From Calditerrivibrio nitroreducens DSM 19672 (GTDB lineage Bacteria > Chrysiogenota > Deferribacteres > Deferribacterales > Calditerrivibrionaceae): 64,000 bases of DNA. Within the stretch, counting starts at the first letter, position 1, and every line of letters starts with the position of its first letter. The notes below the pieces were generated by a model, which had not been told where the DNA came from, searched no databases, and saw nothing but the letters and a program-made list of their open reading frames with translations. This document shows positions 53,178 through 61,382 of this stretch, piece after piece. Location of the stretch: assembly GCF_000183405.1 (NCBI RefSeq), contig NC_014758.1, positions 930,001 to 994,000 on the forward strand, in the 5' to 3' direction. The translations under genes and the position numbers were made by a program.

Positions 53178-53688
53178 TCTCTTTGCAGTTGAAAGGGGTA
53201 AGTATTCTGTTTTAGCAGAAAAGGTGGATACAGGTATAAAAACAGAATTTATTGTCTTTAGTAAATCTGATACAGATGCACGGGAAGAGGTTAATCTCAA
53301 TGGTTGGAAGGTTTTAAAAGTAACTAAGTTGAGTAAAGATTCAACGGATGGTAATCCAGTAATTTTGGGTAAAAATACTGATAAATCCGGAAAGATCTCC
53401 AATTCACAAAAAAAGAATAGTTCCGGTAAAAAAATAAATAATTTGAAAAAATACAATAAAAAGAAGATAGCCGATGCATCAAAAATCAAAACTTCATCCG
53501 CAAAAAAAACTGTAAGAACAATTGGTGATAGCAAATACTGCAATCAGGTAAATATATATATCAATCCAGATAAATCTTCTAATGATTCTGATAAAATCGA
53601 TCCATTAGGATTAAAAACTGTTCTTGCTGAAAAAATGAATGTATCTGAAAACAATATTAAAATAGATATCCGTAAGGTAAAACGATGA
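53113..53688 (+). CDS. Unrecognised exported protein, basic
   Basis: 191 residues from ATG 53113 (other in-frame ATG codons at 53101 and 53140). Signal peptide YPKKPLMIGLLILILGGGDLFA. Then a small domain GKYSVLAEKVDTGIKTEFIV and AREEVNLNGWKVLKVTKL, a pattern like the modular N-terminal units seen in secretion proteins; then about 70 residues very rich in Lys, Ser and Asn; then a C-terminal part with a possible disulfide-free single Cys (YCNQVNIYINPD). Overlaps the previous gene by 65 bases and the next by four. Function unknown. Confidence 0.6.
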   Translation: MYFYPKKPLMIGLLILILGGGDLFAVERGKYSVLAEKVDTGIKTEFIVFSKSDTDAREEVNLNGWKVLKVTKLSKDSTDGNPVILGKNTDKSGKISNSQKKNSSGKKINNLKKYNKKKIADASKIKTSSAKKTVRTIGDSKYCNQVNIYINPDKSSNDSDKIDPLGLKTVLAEKMNVSENNIKIDIRKVKR

Positions 53689-54680
53689 AAAGAGATATCT
53701 TCGATGATATAGAAGAGCTCAGTTTCAAAGATTTTGTGGAAATGGATATCTCCACATTTTATGACTATATAGGTCATATAATGGTGGACCTTAATTTTAG
53801 TTTTCACAGGTCGATAAGGGATGTGGGGGATTATAGGCGCATAGAAATCTGGAAGCATACAAAAAATCTTGATGATTATGCTCTTGTATGGGTAGAAATT
53901 GTAAAACCTGGCAACGATGTCACAAGGGATGTTTCATACGATGTATTGAGAACGATGAATGATCTTAATATGTTAAAACTGTTTTTCTTCACAAATGGTG
54001 GGATCGATGAATCCAGCAGAGATGTTTTAGATGATAAAGGGCATTTTATTTTCACTCCTGATAATATAATAGAAACTCTTATTGCCATAAAAAAGAAATC
54101 TGAACTTGTGATAAAACCAAAGATAAAAAGGAAAAAACCAAAGACTCCATCAGGGTTTGTACTTATAAAAAATTTTTTAAAAGAGAATAAGCCAAAAGAG
54201 ATAAAGACTGTTGTTCCTATAAAACTAATTCCTGAGTTTAGAGATAAACTTATAGCTCAATTTGAACCGATTTTTGATCTTATTAAGACTATTGAAGAGA
54301 TTAATAACATCGATTCGGAAGTAAGAAAGAAGCTTAAGGCATATCAATTTGCACTTCTTACAGATCTTTTAAATGTCGCATCCCTCGATTTTGAAGACCC
54401 TTTTGGATGGATGAAAGAGGATCTTTTTTATATGATTCAGAATCTTGTGTTGTATATTGGGGCACTTGTGGAGTATGAGCTTGAAGAGGATATGAACAAT
54501 TATCTGGAAGAGTTTAATAAAAGAAAAAATAACTTATATAAATTTGAAGAGATTATCGAGGAGATAAGAAAGAAAGATATAGAGCGTATTGAAATTATTA
54601 CTAAACAATTAAAAAAGTTATCAAAGATTGTAATAATAGTATCGATTTTGGCATTGATCGTGGTTTTTTTTATGAAATAG
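53685..54680 (+). CDS. Tail-anchored protein with restriction-endonuclease-like N-terminal domain
   Basis: 331 residues. Residues about 40-140 (YALVWVEIVKPGNDVTRD, MLKLFFFTNGGIDESSRDVL, FIFTPDNIIETLIAIKK) look like a degenerate Mrr/PD-(D/E)XK fold: WVEI stands where the catalytic E-x-K strand would be, with I replacing Lys. A basic stretch 148-162, helices 190-310, and a single C-terminal membrane segment (SKIVIIVSILALIVVFFMK). Probably anchored in the inner membrane with a cytoplasmic body. ATGA overlap upstream. Function unknown. Confidence 0.6.
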   Translation: MKRDIFDDIEELSFKDFVEMDISTFYDYIGHIMVDLNFSFHRSIRDVGDYRRIEIWKHTKNLDDYALVWVEIVKPGNDVTRDVSYDVLRTMNDLNMLKLFFFTNGGIDESSRDVLDDKGHFIFTPDNIIETLIAIKKKSELVIKPKIKRKKPKTPSGFVLIKNFLKENKPKEIKTVVPIKLIPEFRDKLIAQFEPIFDLIKTIEEINNIDSEVRKKLKAYQFALLTDLLNVASLDFEDPFGWMKEDLFYMIQNLVLYIGALVEYELEEDMNNYLEEFNKRKNNLYKFEEIIEEIRKKDIERIEIITKQLKKLSKIVIIVSILALIVVFFMK

Positions 54681-54694
54681 ATTCAAAATACAGA

Positions 54695-54723
54695 TTGAAT
54701 TTTTTTTAGTATTATATTAAAAT
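54695..54723 (+). promoter_or_regulatory. Promoter of the SpoIIE-STAS-HEAT-cheR set
   Basis: TTGAAT (54695-54700), 17-base spacer, TAAAAT (54718-54723), 28 bases before the ATG at 54751, which has GGAG five bases upstream. Confidence 0.6.
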
Positions 54724-54750
54724 GATGTTTAATAAAAGATTGGAGTATTG

Positions 54751-56328
54751 ATGGACTGCGCTTTATTGCTGGATGTTGTTGATGCCATTATTATGGAAAT
54801 AGATGAAGAATATAGAATTAAGTATATCAATAGCCCTGTAAAAACTCTCACAGGGAAACCCAAGGAAAAATTAATAAATAAAAAATGTTTCAGCGTATTA
54901 TTTGGTTTTACCGAGCCATGTCCAAACTGTCAAATTGAAAATCTTAAAAGTGGTAAAATTGCATTAAATATAATCCACGACGCAATCACCCATAGAGGGT
55001 TTCGTAAACTTTATTCGGCTAAATTTGAAAAGATTTCTAATGGTTCTTTTGTGGAAATTATTACGGATATCACTGAGAATAAAAAGTTAGTAGACACAAT
55101 GGCACATCAGACTAAAGAACTCAAAGCAAAAAATGTGATGCTTACCCTTCAAAAAAAAGAGATTGAAAAGAAGCAGTATTTTATTGAAAAAGTTTTAAAT
55201 AGTACAAATGAAGGGATTATGGTGGTAAATGAGGATTTCGAGATTGTTTTATTAAATTATCTAACCAAGGAGATCTTTCAGGTTAAAGAATCTGATATAA
55301 AAGATAAAAAATGTTTTAATATATACGGCTTCGAAGAACAGTGCCCCGATTGCCCATATAAAAATAGATCTGTGGCAAAAAGTTCAAGGAAGGTGGATGG
55401 AAAGAGTCTTTCAATCTATTTTAATAAATTTGAAAATTTTATGGTGGAAAGTATAAGGGATGTTACTAAAGAGGTGTATTTAATAGATGAAATTAAGAAT
55501 CAACAAAAAGAGCTTGAAGAGAAACAGAGGCAAATGGCTTTACTTAATACTGATTTACTGAAAATGAATGAGAAGTTGCAGCAGGCTCAAAAGATAATAG
55601 ATGATGAATTAAGGCAGGTGGGAGAGATTCAGGCAAGTCTTTTACCTGCATCTCTACCTGTTATTGATGGCTATGAGTTTGGTTCACTCTATATCCCTGC
55701 TGAACACGCTGGTGGAGATTATTACGATTGTATTGAGATGAGTAATGGTTACTGGGGTTTTACGGTTGCAGACGTATCTGGGCATGGTACCCCTGCTGCT
55801 GTTATAATGGCGATTACAAGGGCTATTATGAGGTCTTATACTTATGACGTCATAAATGCAAGTGAAGCGATATCGATGGTGAATGAAATTCTGTGTAGTA
55901 ATATATACACAAATGATTTTGTTACTATGCTTTATGTTGTTTTAAACTCAGCCACAGGTGAGTGTAATTTTGCCAGTGCCGGGCATAATCCGTTGCTTTT
56001 ATTTGAAAAAAATAATATGATGGTAAAAAAGGTGACATGTGGTGGGATGTTTCTGGGGGTATTTGACGATGTGGAGTACGAGAGTGGATCTTTTGAGCTG
56101 AATGATGGTGATATAGCTTTTATGTATACAGATGGTTTGGTGGAGGCTATGAACCCGGAAGATGATCTATATGGATATGATAGGTTGATATCAAAATTGA
56201 TAATGTTTAATGAGCTTAGTTGCCAGGAGATTATTGATAACATAATGTTGGATGTGAAAGATTTTTGTCGTGGAAGAAAGTTTAATGACGATATAACTAT
56301 ACTAGTAATTAAGAAAAAGGGGGCTTAA
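54751..56328 (+). CDS. PAS-PAS-SpoIIE (PP2C-type) serine phosphatase
   Basis: 525 residues. Two PAS domains (about 1-115 and 145-245), each with a C-x10-C-x2-C or C-x9-C-x2-C set: C46, C57, C60 and C188, C198, C201. A coiled coil (about 245-295) leads to a PP2C/SpoIIE domain with metal sites GGDYYD (321-326), DVSGHG (341-346) and NDDITIL near the end. Such enzymes dephosphorylate STAS anti-anti-sigma proteins; the next gene is a STAS protein, the obvious substrate. The cysteine sets could bind a metal or respond to redox state (inference). Confidence 0.9.
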   Translation: MDCALLLDVVDAIIMEIDEEYRIKYINSPVKTLTGKPKEKLINKKCFSVLFGFTEPCPNCQIENLKSGKIALNIIHDAITHRGFRKLYSAKFEKISNGSFVEIITDITENKKLVDTMAHQTKELKAKNVMLTLQKKEIEKKQYFIEKVLNSTNEGIMVVNEDFEIVLLNYLTKEIFQVKESDIKDKKCFNIYGFEEQCPDCPYKNRSVAKSSRKVDGKSLSIYFNKFENFMVESIRDVTKEVYLIDEIKNQQKELEEKQRQMALLNTDLLKMNEKLQQAQKIIDDELRQVGEIQASLLPASLPVIDGYEFGSLYIPAEHAGGDYYDCIEMSNGYWGFTVADVSGHGTPAAVIMAITRAIMRSYTYDVINASEAISMVNEILCSNIYTNDFVTMLYVVLNSATGECNFASAGHNPLLLFEKNNMMVKKVTCGGMFLGVFDDVEYESGSFELNDGDIAFMYTDGLVEAMNPEDDLYGYDRLISKLIMFNELSCQEIIDNIMLDVKDFCRGRKFNDDITILVIKKKGA

Positions 56329-56652
56329 ATGTTTGATGTAAAAGAAGTAGCTGGTATTACTGTAGTATATTTAAAGGGTGAGGTAAACGCCCAGTCCGGT
56401 GTGGAATTGAAAAATCATGTCCTTGAAATTTTTAAAAAGACAAACACTGTTGTTTTATCTTTTAAAGGTGTTATGTATATGAACAGTTCTGGGTTAAGAG
56501 AGATAATAGATCTTCTTAAAAGAAGTAAGAAAGAAAATAAAAATTTAAGATTGTGTGATATGTCAAACGATATCAAAGAGATGTTTGCTTTTACTGGATT
56601 GGATAAGGTTTTTAAGATATATCCTGATGAATCTCAGGCATTGAAAGGGTAG
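56329..56652 (+). CDS. STAS-domain anti-sigma factor antagonist-like protein
   Basis: 107 residues. Full STAS fold; MNSSGLREIIDLL carries the Ser pair S53-S54 where the second Ser is the usual phosphorylation site. LRLCDMSNDIKEMFAFTGLDKVF is the normal end. The start directly follows the phosphatase stop, and the upstream AAAAGGGGG gives a good ribosome binding site. Probable substrate of the SpoIIE phosphatase; a matching HATPase kinase is not found in the window. Confidence 0.9.
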   Translation: MFDVKEVAGITVVYLKGEVNAQSGVELKNHVLEIFKKTNTVVLSFKGVMYMNSSGLREIIDLLKRSKKENKNLRLCDMSNDIKEMFAFTGLDKVFKIYPDESQALKG

Positions 56653-56656
56653 TAAT

Positions 56657-58075
56657 ATGGATGTTTTACTGGATAAAGAAAAGAAAGTTTTATCCATTAA
56701 GTTTCCTCAGGATATTGATGTCAAAGATTTCAAATCCGCTAAGGAGCAGATTGATAAGTATCCTGACATTAATGAAGTAAAGCTTGATTTTAAAGATGTC
56801 CCATATCTCCAGAGTAAGCTTATTGCAGAACTTATTGGAATTAAGAAGTATTCGATTAGCAAAAATATAAAGCTTACACTTACAAATGTTCAGGAAGGAG
56901 TGCAACAAGTTCTTGAGATATCAAATCTTCTGGATCATTTTTCAATTAAAAGGGATTTTGGTAGCTATAGCCCACACGAATTAAGTTATCTACTTCTTGA
57001 TCCTGAAATGAACGATGCAGTTATAGAATATATTGCTTCAAATTTTGATGAGAATTATGCTGAGCTTCTGGATCAGTTTTTTGTTTCAGATGACCCCGTA
57101 CTTATTGAGTCGGCTATTTTGATAATAGGAAAATCCCACAACTACGAGTATGTGGACAGGATAAAGAGCTTTCTTGATAGTCCTTATCCAAATGTGGTCC
57201 GATCTTCAATACTGGTTTTGGGTTGGTTTGGTGAGGATAGTTGCAAAGAAAAGATATATGAGTTTTTGAAGGATGAACATATCGATGTGGCGGAAGCAGC
57301 TGCTGCTACAATAGCTCTATTATCAGATGAAAATGATTCTATAGCAATTAAAGAATATCTCAGTAGTTCTGATGAAAGACTCAGAAAAATCGCAATTCAG
57401 GCTTTAAGCTTGATAAATGATGATTTTGCTTATAAATTTCTGGTGGAACATCTCAAGATTGAAAGAAATGAGCTATTAAGGGTTCAGCTGGCAAAAGCTA
57501 TATCATATTTTAACAAACCTGAAGTATCAGACATCCTATTGGGTATGCTTAAAGAGGACTCATTGAAGATACGCGAAGCGGCTGCGTCATCTTTGATAAG
57601 AATTAAAGCTACAGACAGGGTAGACCAGATAATGGAGCTTGTGGATGATAAAGATGTGTGGGTGGCTTATTTTGCAGTAAAAGCCATAGGTTCACTTTGC
57701 AAAGAGAAGAGGTGCAGTGAGCAACTGGAAAAGATATATCCAAAGGTGGATACACAGGTTAGAATTGCCATTATAGAGGCTCTTGGTAATATAGGGCATG
57801 ATGTGTCCGAATTTCTTTTTCAGCTTCTTGAGGATCCAAATGAAGACATCAGGAAAGAGGCTCTTAATTCTATATCTCGCATGAATAGAGAACTGGCAAT
57901 TGAATCAGCAAATAATGCTTTAAAAGACAGCAGTTGGGTGGTGAGATTCAAGGCGGTTGAAATACTCGAAGAGTTGAAGCCGGATGGTTTTAAAGATACA
58001 CTGAAAAACTGTGCTAAATCTGAAACGAATAGATATGTAAAAGAAAAAATATTTTCTATAGTGGGTGAGTTATGA
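56657..58075 (+). CDS. STAS-like plus HEAT-repeat protein
   Basis: 472 residues. Residues 1-100 align with the preceding STAS protein without gaps around YLQSKLIAELI (50-60), but the usual phospho-Ser position is Lys (K54) while S53 is kept. Residues about 105-472 form HEAT repeats of about 31 residues (for example IESAILIIGKSHNYEYVDRI, VVRSSILVLGWFGED, VRIAIIEALGNIG, VRFKAVEILEEL). A scaffold that binds the partner-switch or chemotaxis proteins is likely. Four bases after the STAS gene and ATGA overlap with cheR. Confidence 0.82.
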   Translation: MDVLLDKEKKVLSIKFPQDIDVKDFKSAKEQIDKYPDINEVKLDFKDVPYLQSKLIAELIGIKKYSISKNIKLTLTNVQEGVQQVLEISNLLDHFSIKRDFGSYSPHELSYLLLDPEMNDAVIEYIASNFDENYAELLDQFFVSDDPVLIESAILIIGKSHNYEYVDRIKSFLDSPYPNVVRSSILVLGWFGEDSCKEKIYEFLKDEHIDVAEAAAATIALLSDENDSIAIKEYLSSSDERLRKIAIQALSLINDDFAYKFLVEHLKIERNELLRVQLAKAISYFNKPEVSDILLGMLKEDSLKIREAAASSLIRIKATDRVDQIMELVDDKDVWVAYFAVKAIGSLCKEKRCSEQLEKIYPKVDTQVRIAIIEALGNIGHDVSEFLFQLLEDPNEDIRKEALNSISRMNRELAIESANNALKDSSWVVRFKAVEILEELKPDGFKDTLKNCAKSETNRYVKEKIFSIVGEL

Positions 58076-58902
58076 TCACTTCAGCTACTATAAAGATGAG
58101 GGATGAGGAATTTGCTGAGCTTGCGGATATAATCTATAAAAATGCAGGGATAACTTTTACAATCAATAAGAAATATCTTCTGGAAAATAGATTAACCAAA
58201 AGGCTCAACGAATTAAACTTTACATCTTACAAAGACTATATCTACTTTTTAAAATATGATATCAAAAGACGTGATGAATTGAAGATATTGATGAACCTGG
58301 TCACCATTAATGAAACTTATTTCCTCCGGGAAAGGGCCCAAATGGATCATATGATTAAGAAAGTTATTCCGGAGATGGTTTCAAAAGGGAAAAGAAGCTT
58401 TAAGATATGGTCTGCAGCCTGCTCTTCAGGGGAGGAACCCTATTCAATAGCCATGCTTTTGAATGAAGAAGGGATGTACGGGAAATACAATATTGAAATT
58501 TATGCTACTGATATAAATACTGAGGTAATAGCGATAGCTGAAAGGGGCGTTTACCGTTCAGTATCTTTTAGAGGGGTGCCACCATCTATTATCGATAAGT
58601 ATTTTACTAAAACTGGACTTGATTTTACGTTAAAACCTGAAATCAAAAGCAAAGTAAAATTCTTTCAGGCCAATCTTATGGAGAGCTTTGCCTCAAGTAA
58701 AATTGGGGTTACAGATTTCATATTTTGCAGAAATGTATTAATATACTTCGATGTTGAGGCAAAGAAAAAGGTAGTTGATATGTTTTACAAGACATTGAAT
58801 ATTGGTGGTCATCTTTACCTTGGGCATTCTGAAACACTGAGTAAGATAGATGATAGATTTAAAATGGTGAATTTTGGTACAGGTATAGCTTATGTAAAAT
58901 AA
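58072..58902 (+). CDS. cheR: Chemotaxis methyltransferase CheR
   Basis: 276 residues. N-terminal helical domain, then SAM-binding domain with WSAACSSGEEPYSIAMLL, IYATDINTEVIAIAERGVY, FIFCRNVLIYFD and LGHSETLSKI, all CheR landmarks. Methylates receptors. Overlaps the HEAT gene by four bases, tying the HEAT protein to chemotaxis. Confidence 0.95.
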   Translation: MITSATIKMRDEEFAELADIIYKNAGITFTINKKYLLENRLTKRLNELNFTSYKDYIYFLKYDIKRRDELKILMNLVTINETYFLRERAQMDHMIKKVIPEMVSKGKRSFKIWSAACSSGEEPYSIAMLLNEEGMYGKYNIEIYATDINTEVIAIAERGVYRSVSFRGVPPSIIDKYFTKTGLDFTLKPEIKSKVKFFQANLMESFASSKIGVTDFIFCRNVLIYFDVEAKKKVVDMFYKTLNIGGHLYLGHSETLSKIDDRFKMVNFGTGIAYVK

Positions 58903-58935
58903 AAATTTTCAGGAGCTTCTCATGGGGTAGGTCCT

Positions 58936-59226
58936 GTGGATCTTCAAAATGTCATAGGGAAGATCAGCTATGTGGAAAAGGTTCAGGATGTGCAGGAACG
59001 ATCCATTGACAATAAGGTAGTGGTGGTTTCTCAGGAGTTCCAAAAGGAGGCAAGTAAGAATCTGGAAGAGGTTGAGGATACAAAAAAGTCTGAGATGGTT
59101 ACCATAGATGATAAAGAGAAAAGAAGAGAGTTTCAAAATAACAATAAAAAAAGAGATAGAAAAAAAGATCACACAATTAAAGCTCCTGAAGAAGAGGAAG
59201 GTCAAATTATAGATATAAAGGGGTAG
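58936..59226 (+). CDS. Small charged protein, unrecognised
   Basis: 96 residues from GTG 58936. Rich in Lys, Glu and Asp, no hydrophobic segment, likely disordered: the middle KEKRREFQNNNKKRDRKKD is basic, the tail EEEEGQIIDIKG acidic. GGGGTAGG lies upstream. Similar small charged proteins occur in flagellar operons between cheR-like and PilZ genes, but no family is recognised. Real gene is likely because of its tight fit between neighbours. Confidence 0.55.
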   Translation: MDLQNVIGKISYVEKVQDVQERSIDNKVVVVSQEFQKEASKNLEEVEDTKKSEMVTIDDKEKRREFQNNNKKRDRKKDHTIKAPEEEEGQIIDIKG

Positions 59227-59228
59227 CT

Positions 59229-60017
59229 ATGTCGATAGTTAAATTGAAGATTATTTTTGATGATAATGTGGTAAGAGCCTATGGGGATATGATTTCAAGA
59301 GATCCTTTAAAACTGAATGTAAGATTACCGTCCTCCCTTCCTTTTAATGAAGCTATAACGACACAGATAAATTTCTTTGAAGCTGGCCAGAATAAAATAT
59401 ATGAGGTAAAGCCACTAAGATACACAGGTAATACTCTTGAACTTTCTGTAATAAAGGAATTGCCTGCCAAATCTGATCGTTCCCACTATAGAATAGGTTA
59501 TAATGGTTACTTCAGGATCAAAAAGATTACGGGTGATCCAACTCCTTATTACCAGGAGGTAAAAAATATCAATGAAGGGATAAAAAATTCTCTTTCATAC
59601 AAAATAAAAAGTGTTATTAGCAAAGAGATACCCCAGATGCAGTATGTTTTGTGGTACCTTTTTGAACTCGACAACAAAATAGATGAGATACTTGAGATTT
59701 TAAAAGAGGAAAAGAAACTGAATGCTGATTATATCAAGATAAAAACTATTGATATAAGTGGCGGTGGTTTTAGTTTTTTTTCTGAGAGTAAAGATTTTAA
59801 TGTTAATGATATCTTTTTTGTGGATGGATTGATAGACGATGGATCAATAAAAATCAGGTTTGCCAGTATTTCCAGAGTGGTAAGCAGGCATGAAACTAAA
59901 AAAGGGGTAATATGCGGTACGGTTTTTGAGGAGATTGATAACGATATCAGGGAAAATATAGTAAAATATGTATTTGATAAAGATAGGGAAATGTTGAAGG
60001 AAGCAAAGAATCTATGA
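59229..60017 (+). CDS. PilZ-domain protein with helical insertion
   Basis: 262 residues. Contains both c-di-GMP motifs, RSHYR (84-88) and DISGGG (175-180), but 86 residues apart; a helical segment (about 110-165; QMQYVLWYLFELDNKIDEIL) lies between them. N-terminal 75 residues resemble the YcgR-N type. C-terminal EEIDNDIRENIVKYVFDKDRE is typical of PilZ ends. Probably a c-di-GMP receptor acting on flagellar motion. AGGGG-type site before the ATG. Confidence 0.82.
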   Translation: MSIVKLKIIFDDNVVRAYGDMISRDPLKLNVRLPSSLPFNEAITTQINFFEAGQNKIYEVKPLRYTGNTLELSVIKELPAKSDRSHYRIGYNGYFRIKKITGDPTPYYQEVKNINEGIKNSLSYKIKSVISKEIPQMQYVLWYLFELDNKIDEILEILKEEKKLNADYIKIKTIDISGGGFSFFSESKDFNVNDIFFVDGLIDDGSIKIRFASISRVVSRHETKKGVICGTVFEEIDNDIRENIVKYVFDKDREMLKEAKNL

Positions 60018-60523
60018 ACTTTGCACCGATTTTGATTATACTATTCATATTGAATTTTTTAATGTTAATTTTAATAGGTTACCTTTTTTTAAAATTTAAG
60101 TCTCTGCAGAGAAAATTAGTGGATGTATCCTACGATGATGTAAAGGTTATAACCGATACATTGAAAGATCTGGTGGTGGAATCAGAGAAGGTATCTGAAA
60201 AATTAGATATATCCATAAAAGAAAAGGAAGCTTTGCTGGAGGATCTGGTTGATCTTATAGATGCCAAATTGAAACGGTTGGAGCAATTGGGTAGTGCTAA
60301 CACTGTAAATATACCTGATACTAACAACGTAGAGGATAGCGTATCTTTAAGTTTTAATAACTCAACATTAACCAATAAAACAGGGAATTTTGACCTTTCC
60401 GGTATGAGTTTGAAAGAAAAAGTTGTATTTTTAAGCCAGAATGGTATGGCACCGGTTGACGTTGCAAAACGGTTGGGGATCTCCGTAACAGAAGTCAACC
60501 TCGTGTTGAAACATGGTAGATGA
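60014..60523 (+). CDS. DUF2802-like membrane-anchored protein
   Basis: 169 residues. One N-terminal membrane segment (4-27), a coiled coil (about 30-95), a Ser/Asn-rich linker, and a C-terminal small helical unit MAPVDVAKRLGISVTEVNLVLKHGR (core VAKRLGIS), like DUF2802 proteins of polar flagellar systems. Overlaps PilZ and the next gene by four bases each. Function unknown. Confidence 0.72.
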   Translation: MNFAPILIILFILNFLMLILIGYLFLKFKSLQRKLVDVSYDDVKVITDTLKDLVVESEKVSEKLDISIKEKEALLEDLVDLIDAKLKRLEQLGSANTVNIPDTNNVEDSVSLSFNNSTLTNKTGNFDLSGMSLKEKVVFLSQNGMAPVDVAKRLGISVTEVNLVLKHGR

Positions 60524-61374
60524 TTGACGGCATCAAACTTCAGGATTTAATTAAATTTTCTCTTGATCCAAATTCTATTGAGATAAAGGAAGGGGATAAG
60601 GTTTCAGTATCTATTGTAAAACCTTTAGATAATGGTATGTTTTTGGTGAATGTCAGGGGAAGGTTGCTGACGGCTAATTTCCAATCATTGCCTCAATTGA
60701 GCAGATTTACAGCAGAGGTTATAAAAACAGATCCGGTTCTGGAGTTGAGGCTTATTCCAAAAGATGTGAAGATCGATGAAAATCTATTTCAAATAAAAAC
60801 TGAGATTTTGAGATTTGACAAAAAAGCTGTTGTGGAGATATTGGATAGATATGGTATTAGAATAGATCCCAAAGATTTAACCGTTGAAGTGGTTAAAAAG
60901 GTTGTAAGAGATAGCGGTATATTTTACGAAAATAAGATTGTTAATGCAGAAAACTTGAAAGATGATGTTAAATATAATCTTTTTCAAAAAAATGATACGG
61001 AATCGGTCGGACAGCTGACCAAACTTCAGGTAATAACTATACTTGCAGGATTAGAAGCGTTTTTGCCAATAAAAAGTGATGATCCTGATATGGAAGATCT
61101 GGAAATTATGGTGAAAAAAGGGAAGCAGGTGTCAGTTACCATAAAAACCCATTTTAGTAAAATAGGTGATATGTTGATCTACATAAGGGATACCGGGTAT
61201 GGTTTTGTGGATTGTGTAATTAAATCTGAAATGGACATCTCAAAAGAAATCGGTGAGATAAAAATAGAGGGAGTAAGGTTAAGCTGGAAAAAGCTTGATA
61301 AGGAAGAGTTTGACAGGGTAGATCCAATTAAAGATGCAATAGGGAATATTGGTAGTATTGGGATTCTGGCTTAA
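60520..61374 (+). CDS. Unrecognised protein, weakly FliK-like C terminus
   Basis: 284 residues, soluble. The N-terminal part (about 20-90; VSIVKPLDNGMFLVNVRGRL) looks like a small beta barrel. The C-terminal part (VTIKTHFSKIGDMLIYIRD, FVDCVIKSEMDIS, GVRLSWKKL) resembles the FliK hook-length control C-terminal domain in strand order, but it is too diverged for a firm call. ATGA overlap with the previous gene keeps it in the flagellar transcript. Confidence 0.5.
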   Translation: MIDGIKLQDLIKFSLDPNSIEIKEGDKVSVSIVKPLDNGMFLVNVRGRLLTANFQSLPQLSRFTAEVIKTDPVLELRLIPKDVKIDENLFQIKTEILRFDKKAVVEILDRYGIRIDPKDLTVEVVKKVVRDSGIFYENKIVNAENLKDDVKYNLFQKNDTESVGQLTKLQVITILAGLEAFLPIKSDDPDMEDLEIMVKKGKQVSVTIKTHFSKIGDMLIYIRDTGYGFVDCVIKSEMDISKEIGEIKIEGVRLSWKKLDKEEFDRVDPIKDAIGNIGSIGILA

Positions 61375-61382
61375 TAAAAAGG

